NCBI GenBank assembly: GCA_033060915.1
Contig: CM065393.1
Coordinates: 6,001,001 to 6,065,000 of the forward strand
DNA from: Euryodendron excelsum
Lineage: Eukaryota > Streptophyta > Magnoliopsida > Ericales > Pentaphylacaceae
Direction of reading: 5' to 3'
Length of the DNA: 64,000 nucleotides
A program made the translations under genes and the position numbers. Positions within the stretch are counted from its first letter, which is position 1. Each line of letters begins with the position of its first letter. The notes beneath the pieces were generated by a model. That model saw only the letters and a list, made by a program, of their open reading frames with translations. It did not search any database and was not told the DNA's origin. Below, one piece after another: positions 35,321-47,556 of this stretch.

Positions 35321-35479
35321 TAGCCTTTGAATTCTTTTTTTAGGTCTTCAAAATCAATTTTTCTCAGTCTCACTTGGCTTCCGTTTGCTTTTGAACCCTT
35401 ACAAAGACATAGCAACATGAACAGTTGCACCACTGTCAAACTACCAAGAATTTTATGGGACATCAACTAAATTGGATTC

Positions 35480-36318
35480 AAAACAAACTAAAGCAAATGA
35501 GTTACTTTTTATTTAACCATGACTTATACTTAGTGCAATCTTTCTTTATGTGGCCTTCTTTGTTGCAGAAGTAACACTTGAATGGCTTCTTAATGAAAGT
35601 ATTGGAACTTAAAACATTGTTGATTCGACCATTTCATTTACCTTGCCCTTTGTTGTCCTGACCCTTATGAGAAGTGTGAGTCTTAGGTTTTTTATGTTTT
35701 TCCTATCTCCCTCACCCTGTCCAAGATGGGCATTAGAATGGGAGACGAACAAAATAGACTCAGTCTTTTCCCTCTTAATTTTCTCCTCTCTAAGACACAT
35801 TTGGCAATAAGGTTATTGATGGTCCAGGATTCATTCTGGGTATTATAGGCAGTCTTGATTTGGCTAAAGTCTGGTGGTATAGTATTGGTGGACTACAAAG
35901 TCCTCTGAGATGGTAACATTAAGACTCTTGAGTTTGGTTTGGATAAAAACAAGCTTAAGAATGTACTCCCTCACCCCAAATTGGCTATCATACCTCAAAC
36001 TTTTGAGCCCATTCACTAGGGATCCAGTCTCAGCCTTAATGGATACTTGGTATCTTTGTCCTATAGCATCGAAAAGCTTCTTTGCATTGTTAGCCTAAAG
36101 TAAACCACTCAAGAGGTGCTAAAAAATAGACCTCTTTGTGGCTATGAGACTCAGCCTATTGGATCTGTGCCCACTTTACATGAAATTCCTTCTCGGCGGT
36201 TACACTAGTGGCCGTGAGTACAGCTGGTGCAATATCTCTCAAAGCCAAATCTACATCTACAATCCCCAGAGCAACCTCAATGTCCTGCTTGCACTTCTTA
36301 TAATTTGAGTCATTTAAC
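35480..36318 (-). pseudogene. Copia gag (UBN2-type) with CCHC zinc knuckle, remnant
   Basis: The start of gag appears as LNDSNYKKCKQDIEVALGI (36240-36318), followed by AEKEFHVKW, ANNAKKLFDAIGQRYQ and LVNGLKSLRYD in broken frames. An intact nucleic-acid-binding knuckle CYFCNKEGHIKKDC (CX2CX4HX4C) lies at about 35533-35575. The knuckle survives although the gene is dead. Confidence 0.82.
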
Positions 36319-38183
36319 TGTTGAGTCAATGCCTTGATTTTGATGATAACAAAACATTGTTTAATGATCTAATAATTCTACTTAGTGTGCAGAGTAGCTA
36401 TTAATCAGATTTTGATTTGAAATGGAGGATTTATGATGCAAAAATTTGAATAAAGAATGAAAAGCATGATGAGATGATGTATTCTACAAAGCTGATAGTA
36501 TAAGAAGAAAAAGAAATCTCAAGTTGATGAAAATCTTAGATTGAAGATTAATAAGCATAAAAGAATGGCATATTCAACAATGGTGATCTTATAAGAGAAT
36601 GAAGATGATGGATATCAAAGAAGAAGAATGAAAATGATCAAAGTCTTGATTGAAAAGATTTGAGACTTTGAGTACTTGAAGATATCTTGCAAAAATAGAA
36701 GAAGAAAAGACCAACTCAAAGACATGGGAGCTTTCTTCGAAGATTTGAAGAAGTCTTGAAGATATAGAAGAAATCACAAGACTTGGAAAGCTTTTTTGGA
36801 AGAATTGTTGAAGTCTATGAAGAAGTTATGTTGATTGAAGAATTCTAGAAGAAATCTAGAAATGAAGATGTTCAAAGAAGAATAGAAATCAGTTGAAGAA
36901 ATGAAGATTCTAAGTCATGGAAGCTCTCTTAAAGATCTTGAAGAAGACTTGAATCAATAGTTGAAGCTTAATGATAGAAGAGCTCTACAAGTGATTAAAA
37001 TGAAGTTAATTCATCTAGAATGGATTGAAGATGTTCTTGGAGTCATCTAACCTTGAAGAAGTGTTTGCAAGCTTTAAAAAGGTTATTTGAATGATCCTTA
37101 AAAAGATTGGAAGCTTTGGAAAAGAATAAAGAAAAGTTACAAAAATATGGTCTTTGGCAAAAAGAGTCGACCCCTCAAACAAAAAGAGTCGACTCATTCG
37201 AACAGAGCCTTGGATTTGTGCTGGAAACTCAAAAGAGTCGACTCCTGGCCAAAAAGAGTCGACTCATTGCAACAGAGAACAAAAAATTCTACAGACAGCT
37301 TAAAAGAGTCGACTCCTAGGACAAAAGAGTCGACTCATTTGGACAGTGACTTGAAAAATCTGCTAAAATGCAAAAAGAGTCGACTCATTGTGAAAAGAGT
37401 CGACCCTCAGACAGTAACGGCTAGTTTTCTGACAGACGGTATGGGCAAATATTCAACCAAATCTTCTCCCATACTTCTCCAACGGCTAGAATCGATCTAT
37501 ATCTTTATATACAAGATACATACAACTTCAATACAGATGATTAGAGTGATTATACCATTGATATCAAGAGCTTGAAGCTGAAAACCTCCTGTACCTCACT
37601 GCCACACATTTTTGCTAAGTAATTAAGGTTATTTATTGAGTTGTATTTGTTCATATACTCTCTGGGAGAGTTATCCATTGTATAACCTTTATTCATTTTA
37701 CTTGGGTGGGTTTGTAAACCTATAAGCTTGAGTGTTCTTGGATAAAAACACTTATAAGTTTGAGTGAAACTTAGACAAAATCACTTGTAAGTTTGAGAGA
37801 AGTTTAGACAAAATCTCTTGGGTTTTGAAAGCTTGGGAGTAAGCTTTTGTAAGAGTGAGCTGGGCACTTGTGGCAAAACCAGCAGCTGTGTAAGGAGTAT
37901 TACATAGTGGAATTCATTCGAAAGGATCGAAGAAGAGAGGACGTAGGCAAGGTTGGCCGAACCTTTATAAATCTGGTGCACTTCTCTTCTGCCTCTGTTT
38001 TGCTTATTTGCTCACTATACATGCTTGCATAAATATATGTATTGATGTATACTTCACTTGCTTGATACATATACTTTGATTAATTGTTGCTGAAATACAA
38101 AAACTGTTTTTAGTTGCAATTCTTAATATAAATTCTATAAAACCCAATTCACCTCCCTCTTGGGTTGCCTACTTGGGCCAACA
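36319..38183. mobile_element. Solo LTR, 1865 bp, flanked by a perfect TSD
   Basis: Begins TGTTGAGTCAATGCC and ends TTGGGCCAACA. It is flanked by TTAAC at 36314-36318 and again at 38184-38188. The TG...CA ends plus a 5-bp TSD are diagnostic. The ends resemble large Copia LTRs of the SIRE/Maximus type (GATGATAACAAAACATTGTT near the start, CACCTCCCTCTTGGG near the end). It inserted into the gag start of the older Copia copy; no internal region remains, so it formed by LTR-LTR recombination. Confidence 0.9.
37163..37411. repeat. Eight GAGTCGACTC-type palindromes inside the solo LTR
   Basis: AAAAGAGTCGACTC or its variant AAAAGAGTCGACCC recurs eight times at irregular 20-60 bp spacing, shortly before what should be the transcribed/R region of the LTR. 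It is probably a regulatory (enhancer-like) array of the retroelement. Confidence 0.88.
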
Positions 38184-38217
38184 TTAACAACATAACCGTT
38201 ATAGTATTATTGTTAAC

Positions 38218-38220
<3 letters not shown>

Positions 38221-38261
<41 letters not shown>
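38221..38261. repeat. Run of 41 A
   Basis: Uninterrupted adenine run just 3' of the solo LTR, within the older Copia leader. It could be a stalled-assembly artefact in length. Confidence 0.95.
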
Positions 38262-38263
<2 letters not shown>

Positions 38264-39980
38264 ATACATGAAAACACAAGAGGCAATAAATTAGTTGAAT
38301 AAGGGTAATAAACAATTCTTATATGCTTTAAACTTAATCAAGCATAAATAATAGGGTTGCCCAGTGCATCAGTGTCGTCTCCCCTTTGAGCAGAGAGTGT
38401 AACATGCTATAAGATCACTTTCGGCTAACTGCCAAATGAGAATGCTCAAGTATCTAACAAGTTTGTCCCCTTTAAACAGACAAAACCTCTTGAAAACCAA
38501 ACATTCTTGGGTCAGTTACTGAATGTCATCTGTGTCATTAAAACAGGCAATAACTTCCTTTGGGCTGGCAATTGCATGCAATAATACAATGGATGCAGTC
38601 ATATAATGAATGCAATAAGTGTATTAGATATCAATAGATGTAGTCCTTTGGGCATTAGCACCCACATTAATCCATTATTCCTCATTATGACATCCTTTTA
38701 TTTAAATTGCCATATGTTATCTCTAATATTCTTAAACCGGAGGGATATGCTCGCAATCACATCCTTATAAGTATTTGTATAACCAAATATACCTAATAAT
38801 CTCATAAATAACATATATGTTGCCTAATCCATGTATAAAAAATTTTTGTCGCAGAAATTCATATAAAATGTCGATTTTGGCTATTTAGGGATGATTATGG
38901 GAGAGAATATGATTTATAGAAGAGTATCCAAAAAGAGTACTCACCGTCATTAGGTTCATAGGGTTGAAAATGGGTTATTCATAGAAAACCACCCAAGAAA
39001 TATATATGATTTTCAAGAAAACGCATAAATATTCTTAAAATAAGCCTAAAATGAACTCTTAAAAGCAATTATAATTTATCTATATCAAAACCAGTGAGAG
39101 TACAGTATGCCATGATATTTAGAATGTCGAAAACATGTTACCCATAAAAAATACCAAAATATTGGGCATGATTTTTGAGAAAAAGCAAAAAAAAAAAGCA
39201 CAATTTTGGCCCTAAAAAATACCAAACCGTGTCCAAAAATTACCAAAAAAAAATTTATACAATCCTCTATCAAGAAGAGTTTTCTGGAATTTCGCAGAGC
39301 CTGAGAAAACACCCCATATAGCCTCATACACCAAGGGTGCGCTTAGGTGTGTGCTTAGACCCTTATGGGTCTTCTTCCTAACCCGATTGTGTTAAACCTG
39401 ACCTGATTTTCTGCAAAACAGACCAGGTTACTATGGGAGAAAAAAAATCCCAGCCTGATTTTTTAGCAACATTTTATGCAACCAAACACTTCTTTTAACC
39501 AAAACAAACATTAAGGAACACGTTTTTGGCAATTAAAGCACAAAAATATAGTTTTAATGGGTTTCTATGAACCCTAAAAAAAATTGACAATGATAGCTAG
39601 GGTTTGAAAAATAACAAAAACTTGAAATTTCTTGCACAATACACACTCAAACATGTTCTAATACAACCCAGAGCAATTAGTATATGATATTATACAAGAA
39701 TCATGCATGAAATCATGAATTTTTCAACCTTTTCAACAAAATCATTAATTTTGGGCACAAAACTTTTAAAACGATGGATCTCCCTCAACGGTTGAAATTA
39801 AAACGCGTGCCATATATCAAAATTTTTCTTGTTTCGAGAGGAACAAAAGCCCCTTATTTGTTTTTAGAAAAGAGTTATCTATTTTCCAGATTAAATCATT
39901 TAAGATCTCGGATTTAAACTTGAAAAATCAACAACAAATACATAAAATAATGGGTTTTGAGTTCCTAATCCATATACAAT

Positions 39981-39993
39981 GGCTCTGTTACCA
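39981..39993 (-). other. Copia primer-binding site
   Basis: TGGTAACAGAGCC on the minus strand, two bases inside the 5' LTR end; it differs by one base from the usual TGGTATCAGAGCC. Confidence 0.8.
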
Positions 39994-39995
39994 CA

Positions 39996-40460
39996 TGTAA
40001 TATGCACAATAAATATGTATATGAATATAGTAATATCAATTTATATATTCAAGAGTGAAAAGTGTACTTGTCTGGTTCATGATCTAAAATGAGAAGAGAA
40101 GCGATCAAATCCAGTAATTAGAACAATATATTGGCTCTACGTTTTCCTCTCTATCTCCAAACTCCTTTACGATGGATCTTAATGGATAAAATACTATCAG
40201 TTGTGAAAAAAGAGGGGACTTAGCCTTTATATAATGAACCGTATTGGGCCCTCCCATAAAAGGCTCCTAAATAGGTTCTTGTAAGCCCACATTGACCGTC
40301 CAACCAGATAAAATAATCAATAGGTACACATAAGTCCAGTCCACATGGATCACCTCTTTATTGGGCCGATTCTGTATGTCTCAACTTTAACTTGATACTA
40401 ACCCGTTTTATTAAAACTAAATTCAATTAATGAGTATGCTCAATTCAGAAAATTCTAATA
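39996..40460 (-). repeat. 5' LTR of the Copia element
   Basis: Plus-strand limits TGTAATATGCAC and GAATTCTAATA-type end (AAAATTCTAATA). Partner of 34219-34685; the many substitutions between the two LTRs show an old insertion. Confidence 0.8.
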
Positions 40461-42862
40461 TTTAGTATATAAAAAAAAAAATTTATTTTGATCAATTGTA
40501 TAATTTATTTTGATCCTGTTCAAAGACTAGCTGGGAATTTGATTTCAAAAGAATGTCAATTATATTTTTTAGATTATATTACATAAACTTGGGCAAATGG
40601 AGATTTTTCTTAAATTACTATTGTCTCGTGTTTATAACTGCTTTATAAATTCTAAACTCGTTGTGTTGCTTGACAACATTTTTTTACTGAGCTTCATAGC
40701 TCATCCCATTTCATGGGCAACATTTCAAATGATCACATGATGAGAAAGACGAAAACTGCTATTGATGTAAACAAGGCAACGTAGATTAGTTACGTCTGTT
40801 GTAATTATCGCAAAACAGTGTAATGAACTTTGATGGTATTTAATAAAATACTTTATTTGCAAATAGAGATGTTTGATGCATCGTCTATAGTTGCTTTATT
40901 ATATTCACTGCAACCTCACATCTTGAATTGTCTAGGGCACAAAAATATAGGTTGTGACAATGTGCACAAGTAACTTTGGATGCATGAACTCGTGCAATCA
41001 ATGGGCTCATTTTTTCCCTACTTCCTCTTAACTTTTTAGCATATCAAACTTTTGATTCAACACATAAAACAAATGCCATGTTGAGGATTTTTTAGATTAC
41101 TTGAGATCTACAAAAGATGATTTTTTAAATTCATTGTTCAAAAGCCACCAAAATAAGCTTGGCCCAAAATGAGCAAGTTGGATGCATGAGCTTGTACGTC
41201 TAGGGTACTTTATGAGAAGCTCACTTTTCGAGGCATTTTCTCTTTCTTTTTTGGGTACAATCAGGCTCTAAACCAACAACATTTTATAGAAATTTCAAAA
41301 TGAAATTTGTCAAATTGTTGCTCAAAAATCATGCATATAAGATCAAAGTGAGCTAAAAAATCAACATGCCAAAAACATGAGCTCACGTGTCTATAGCTAT
41401 TTTATGCTGGATGCATGAGCTTATGCATCTAGAATTACCCAGAAACTTTTATAAGCTCTCCATAACCAATTTTGGGACATGTAGCGAATTCACTTTCTAT
41501 TGACGAAGACATTGCAAGCATGAACTTAATTGTTGTAACAGAACTTGACAGCCGAAGGAATTGCTAACAAATTTTGTTGTTTTAGTGATTGTCTCTAATA
41601 TGATTGATCGTTCTTTAGCAAATGTAAGTGTTCCCCTATGAAGAAAGTGTCGGGATATATAATCTTTAAAGTTTTCTTGAAGGTAATCTATTTTGTTAAA
41701 TGATAGTTGTGTACACAACCACCAAGCCTTTTAGAGTTTTTTTTGCTGCTAATGTTTCATCGAAGAAGGATGTGCTCTATTTGTAGGCATAGGTTAAAGG
41801 GCTAACTACCATAGAAGACCATTAGAAGTGTGTCCCCATTTGATATAGTTTTTTTCTCAGTTTTTTATTGTTTTTAAAAAGTTTTTTTTAATCTTTAATG
41901 ACATTTTTTTTTTTACCAAATGATGAGATCTATTCATTGGAAAAAGCTATAAAAAAAAGCTCTTTGAAAAAGCGAAAAAGCCAAAGCAAAAAAAATAAAA
42001 ATAAAGAGAGTAGTATCATCCTTTAGGAAAACCTAACAAATAGCTGACATTATGTCTGTTGTATTGAAACATATATCCATCAACTAAAGTTTCTTTCCAT
42101 AGATAGGAAACACACAGAATAGGAGGTAGAATGCTTTAAACACCGCCAAAAGGGCCTATCCATTTACTAAGTTTATATAGTAAAATTCATTTTGTACGAT
42201 TTTCAAAAACTAACCAAGTTTTGATCCTTTGATCTTAGCTAAGCCAATGGTCATTATTAAGGCACCAGTAGAATTTGTGTCTAAAATCTTTGGTAAGCTG
42301 CCGCGTTCCCCGGCCACTCAAAGATCCTTACCTCCACTATCTCATTATCGAAATCATATCTCCTACATAAAAGCAAATGCAAGGGACTTTCCAATTTATA
42401 TGATACCAAAAGGAATACTCCAGTTTGGTGATATGTTATATTTACTGCATTTGTTGAAATAATGGCTTCGAACACGTTGTATTATATTTATCAACCCCTT
42501 ATTTAAAACAACTAATTCAGTTTTCTTTTTTTTTTTCGTATAATTTTCAAAACTCTTAGATAATAATATTTATACTTGCACATACATGTTATACGACCGA
42601 AATATATTAAATAATTAAATTCAACGAGTGAATCATAAGTTCAATCCGACCCAATAATATTTATAAAGCTATAGAATAAATTACGTAATGCTTGTTCTGA
42701 GCACTTTTTTTTTTTTTAAATTTAGAAGTAAATTTATGATCTTTGAAAGCAATATTGCGCTTGGTTCAAAAAAAAATTTTAAAGAAAAGAAAAACCTGCA
42801 TTAGATAAATACTATCTCTTTTTATGTTTTTAAAAATAAACCAGGCGCCCTTGTTGTGTATG
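40461..42862. other. Intergenic DNA left of the MULE; may hold the displaced NSUN6 upstream region
   Basis: No gene can be supported. GGATGCATGAGCTT-like words recur near 40980, 41170 and 41410, suggesting a faint roughly 210-bp repeat. Two short open frames (41497-41718 minus, 42229-42462 plus) match no family I know. Before the MULE inserted, the right end of this region adjoined 51280, so it may contain ancestral NSUN6 promoter sequence. Confidence 0.4.
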
Positions 42863-42871
42863 TATAGAAAC
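42863..42871. repeat. MULE left 9-bp TSD
   Basis: TATAGAAAC, matching TGTAGAAAC at 51271-51279 at 8 of 9 positions. Confidence 0.75.
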
Positions 42872-42980
42872 GGGCCATTTACCAAAAGCTATTTATTTTA
42901 TTGAATATATATTAAATTAGGGTCACTTTTTGAATAATTACGAAACAATGGTTAAACGTCAATAGGAATGACGTTTTAGA
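42872..42980 (+). repeat. MULE left terminal inverted repeat
   Basis: Pairs with about 51160-51270 in inverse orientation. Shared words are AATATATATTAAAT, TTGAATA, ACAAA/ATAGTTAA and GCGTCA/ACGTCA. Confidence 0.8.
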
Positions 42981-43260
42981 AATAGCGTCAATCGAAATGA
43001 TGATTTCAATTTCAATTTCGAAAAATTGCATAAACAAAATTAAAACGTTAATCCAAATGACATTTTTTGTTTCATTTTAAAAGCGTCAATATCAACAACG
43101 TTATATGTTGGCAATGAAAACTAAAAACATCAATCATATTGACGATTTTCAACTCCAACGGAAAAGCGTCAACCATGTTGACGCTTTTTGACCCAAAGAG
43201 AAAAGCATCAATCATATTGACGCTTTCACTTATAATATAGTCATTACTGTTGACGCTTTT
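42954..43260. repeat. Left subterminal palindrome array (8 motifs)
   Basis: Motifs of about 25 bp with the ideal form AAAAGCGTCAA-N5-TTGACGCTTTT lie at about 42954, 42983, 43042, 43077, 43123, 43161, 43200 and 43238. The best copies are GAAAAGCGTCAACCATGTTG at 43161 (continuing ACGCTTTT) and AAAGCATCAATCATATTGAC at 43202. Spacing is mostly 30-45 bp. Confidence 0.82.
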
Positions 43261-44257
43261 AGGTCATATATGTTGAGTTTGTTTGAAAGCGTCGTTAGGT
43301 TTCCATCGACCAACGCTGCAGCCGCTCTCTGTCTGCCAACGATGAAGCCCTCCATCGTAAGATACATGTTTGTCTCCCTCTCTCTCTTCTATTAGTGGAA
43401 TGGTACAGTGATTATGTTTTCTTTCTAAGATTTTTCTGTTTATGCTTTCTGCAAACAATCTAGCCAAAAACCACCTTTTCTTATCACATGCTTGCACAAT
43501 CACAGTTCTTCTCAACATGTCTCGTAGACTCTTTTAATCTTCTAGCTCCTCTTTCCCTCAACCCTCAAATCTTTTGGTTTATTGGTTACTGAGTATCATT
43601 ACGGTAGCTTATCACTGCGCATGAATACTAAAAAATTCTTTTGGCCTGTTTAATTCATTTGTGGTATTGTTTTTGAGTGTTTTCATGGTGAGCTTAAAAT
43701 TTCACTTAATTTCAAACCAAACTTCGTATTTGTTTTACCTCCTTGAGTTTGAGAGATCAGATGATGTTAAAATATAATATTAGCTGATTTTCTTATGTAA
43801 TTAATTTCCTTCTTTCCTATAATAGATTCTTCTTTTTTGTATTTCTTATTCAACACTTCAGTTGGACTTAATGTAGAGACTCTCTCGATGTAAAAGTAAT
43901 ACACAATGTATTATAATAGAGAGATTTTTTTTTATCTTTCTATTTCGTTGTCTTTTTTTGTCTTTATACTTTATTCTAGTTTAATTTTAGCTATTCTAAC
44001 AATCTAAATACAAGTAGTTAAATTGCAGCTATTAGTGGAATGGTTGAAAACTCAAGGAGTTCCAGGTTTAAAAACAGAAAAATTGTTAAAATTGAAAATA
44101 TAGTAGTACCATATTATAAGAAAGACGAAAATAATGAAGACATTCCCATTCTATTTTGAAATATAGTGTCTGGGTGTATTTTTATATAACTTCATCTAAC
44201 TTGTGCTGAAGCTTTATCTAACTACTAATTTCATATGTTTAGCTACAGTAAGGTTGA

Positions 44258-47134
44258 TTGAATGGGTACTATAAAGGTGATGTGCTATTGGGGGGGACAA
44301 TAGTACAAGACCCTGACGAAGGCATGTCATATGATACCGAAGTGAAGGGGTTTTACACTATACAACGCAAAATAACACTGGAAGCATTAGAACAGTTTCT
44401 TATACCCAAGGTTGTAGATGAAGGGAAAAACATTCATTTGAAGTTGATATGCAGACATCCCCATAAATAATGGGAGAGGTTCATTTATTACAAGAAGGTG
44501 CCCATCAATGATGACATGACCTTGGATAGTGTGTTGGACATCCCGCCGTGTTTTCCCACACTGAATTATGTTGAACTGTACGTGGAGAAAGAAAACATAA
44601 CGAGTAGGTTGAATGTACCAGATCCGATGTATTTAGGTTATGCGGCATACAATGATCCTGGCTCATTCACTGGAATATTGACTTAGGGGGCATACAATGA
44701 TATTCCTGGCTCATTCACTGGGATGTTGACTCAAGAATCTTACAACAGGGCTTCATAGTATACCGATATGTCCCCACTTCCGTATTATCCAACGTATGGG
44801 TTATATGCAGCCGGGGGATCACAAATACAACACGACATTGGTACAAGTTCAGGGGTTGAGCATCTATCTCCAGTACAAGTATCGACTTCCCCAGTTGACA
44901 GGTTCTACCGGCCTGTTGACGAGTACGTTAATATGGGTGATGATGGAGATGAGGGATGCGTACCTGACAGTGCAGTTCCTGATCTGGACGTGGACGAGGA
45001 AATTGACGCTAAACTAATGGCTGGTGATGAATCTAATGATGAGGGGCCTGAATTTGGTGAACCGCTATCGTCCTCGGTTGATATACCCGAACGGTACATA
45101 CCTATCCCTTTCTTCACAAACTTGGAGGGGGGTGGTGACGCTACCATAACTAGTCGGGACCTTTACTGTCGTGGGAACGTATGGACCCCGGAAACCATAG
45201 AGTTCAAAAAGGGGATGATCTTTAAAGACAAAGATTCGGTGAAGTATGTAATAAAGATGTACAATGTAAAGAAAAGAAAACAATATGTGGTGGTGGAAAC
45301 GAGCAAAAAGATTTGGGATGTTAGGTGGAAGCATGATTGCAGCTGGAGGTTTAGAGCCTTAAAGAAAGAGAAATATGGTTTCTTTGAGATAAAGATGTAT
45401 CCTGGTCCACATCATTGTGTATTTGCAAGGTTGCAGAGGGACCACTGTAATATTGATACTGATTTCATTACGACGGTCATACTAGACTCAGTTAAGATAA
45501 ACTATATTTCATTTAAACCAATGTAATTTAAAATTATAACGGGAGTTGTTGTTTATGTGTACACTTGAATGTGGTTGATGTTTGTGTACAGGCAGATGCT
45601 GAAACGAAGGTGGCATCGCTTATCACCACTGTACGAACTACATTGAAGCACGCAGTCTCTTACAGGAAGGCATGGCTTGCAAAAACAAGAGCCATTGAAG
45701 TGATATTTGGGAATTGGGACAAGTTGTACACGAATCTTCCCCGGTACATGACGGCACTACAGACCTTTAATCCTGGGATAGTTGTTGACTGGAATGTGTT
45801 ACCGACAACTGCGCTGGATGAGGTGGTGTTTAATTATGTGTTCTAGGTTTTCAAACCCGCCATTGATAGATTCGCTCACTGTCCTCCTGTTGTGGGCATT
45901 GATGGGACTTTCCTTAATGGAAAATACACCGGCAAGATGCTCGTAGCTACCGTATCAACTGGCGATGAACACATTTTACCACTTGCTTTTGCCATTGTAG
46001 ATGAAGAGACTACAGCGCAATGGTCATGGTTTATTCAGAACTTGAGACGGCATGTAGTGCCTCACCGTGAGAGCATCACGTTGATATCTGATAGGCACAG
46101 GGGCCTGTTGAATGTTGTTGCACGGTACTGGGAACATCCGCGTCTGCGACCGGTTGGATATCATCGCTATTGTCTCAAACATGTCCGCAGTAACTTCAAC
46201 AAAAAATTCAGCAACACGAAACTCATGGATTTGGTATGGAGGGCTGGCAGTTGCCATCAAATTCGGAAGTTCAACTTGATTATGAAGGAGATTGAAAATC
46301 TAAAACCAAATGCATTAAATTGGTTACAAGAGATGGAGACTGAAAAGTGGACACTTGCACATGATGGAGGTCGTAGGTGGGGGATTTTGACTACAAACCT
46401 ATCGGAGGGATTTAATAGTGTATTGAAGGGCACTCGGAATGTTCCCATCACGGCATGTGTCCAAACTACATTCCACCGGCTTATTAAGTATTTTGACGAG
46501 AGGAGAATTTAGTGTATTAAGAATCAGGCTACTGGTTTGAGGTATGGCCGCAAGCTACAAAAACAAATAGAAAAATACCAGTGCAAAGGAAATACACATT
46601 TGTTGAGAGCATTTAACAGGTTAATGTGTTGCCATCACTTTTAAGATGACCATTATTTTTGTGACAATGAAACTGATTTCAATTTTGTTCACAGGCAAAA
46701 AGGTGAATATGAGGTCGAAACCACACACCATGGGATACTGGGTGGGCACAAACAGGGCCAGCTGTTCTTGTTCGAAATACATCATTAATAAATATCCATG
46801 TTCGCATATGCTTGCTATCACTGTGGACCTAGGCGTTGATCCGTTTTACTTGGTGATGCCAGAGTACAGAATTGATGTATACCTACGCATTTGGGATTCT
46901 AATTTTAGCCCAATGCCCTATGAAGATTACTGGCACTTGAGTAGTATACCCAAGTTGCTCCCTAATACAGGCCGTTTGCGATCACTAAATCCAAAGCCAG
47001 GTCGGCCCAAAACGGCCCGTATTCGCAATGAAATGGACACCTCCAGGCAAAAACACAGTTACCACTGCAGTCTTTATCAACAAACTGGGCACGACAAGCG
47101 AAAATGTCCGGAGAGGCTTCGACGAGTGGCATAG
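44258..47134 (+). pseudogene. MULE (MuDR-type) transposase, broken
   Basis: The transposase cuts and joins element ends in the nucleus. Domains in order: a PB1-like N-terminus (IQRKITLEALEQF to VELYVEKENI, 44340-44590), a 50-bp internal duplication (AYNDPGSFTG twice, 44640-44745), an acidic linker, and a MuDR DNA-binding domain (WDVRWKHDCSWRFRA, 45320-45355). After an intron at 45491-45591 come AVSYRKAWLAKTRAIE and the DDE core with GIDGT (45898) and LISDRHRG (46083). An intron near 46620-46691 follows, then the SWIM finger CSCSKYIINKYPCSH (46767-46811) and a damaged zinc knuckle ending GHDKRKC. In-frame stops at 44468, 44684, 44756, 45844 and 46510, plus a frameshift near 46720, show it cannot make a full protein. 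Confidence 0.9.
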
Positions 47135-47556
47135 TTGTAATTGTTGTTTGGAGACCTTAATGTATTTTGGACACTTTAAGTAACTAGATTTTGTTATGTA
47201 TGTAATTTATTTTGTTATGTAAGGTGGTTGTCTTGTTTCTATCGAATCATGGACTTAGAATAACATGGACTTATATTACATAAAACAGAAAATATAAAAT
47301 ATGACCACTACATGGACATGCTATATGAAACACGAGATGGCAAATATTACCCTTACATATTAACTTACTTCACATCAAACTTAACCAAAAACAGGAATAA
47401 GCTTTATGGACCATGTTTGTAACTGCACAGTGGTTTGCCAGCAACTGAAAGGCTACTAGGTAGATAGTTAATATAGTCATCGCCGCCTTCTTCTTCTGAG
47501 AAATCTGATAGTTCTAGATTAGATACCAGCAACGGATCTTCAATAATGTCTATTAT

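Larger units (their letters stand above)
34219..40460 (-). mobile_element. Decayed Copia LTR retrotransposon, RT region deleted, with nested solo LTR
   Basis: Two direct repeats of about 465 bp (34219-34685 and 39996-40460) act as LTRs. Just inside the right LTR, TGGTAACAGAGCC on the minus strand (39981-39993) is a Copia initiator-Met primer site, fixing the orientation. Going leftward come a long leader, gag, a zinc knuckle, integrase, and then directly the left LTR. The integrase breaks off after its YTMPGSLEQNGVVEKCNRT region, so the reverse transcriptase and RNase H genes are gone. A solo LTR (36319-38183) sits in the gag start. Confidence 0.85.

Noticed and set aside
37107..37575. Frames of 70 and 142 codons with repeated ESTP/KRVDS peptides
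   Set aside because: Translation of the GAGTCGACTC repeat array inside a solo LTR.
40461..42862. Genes at 41497-41718 and 42229-42462
   Set aside because: Short isolated frames without domains, splice context or start signals; codon use is AT-driven.
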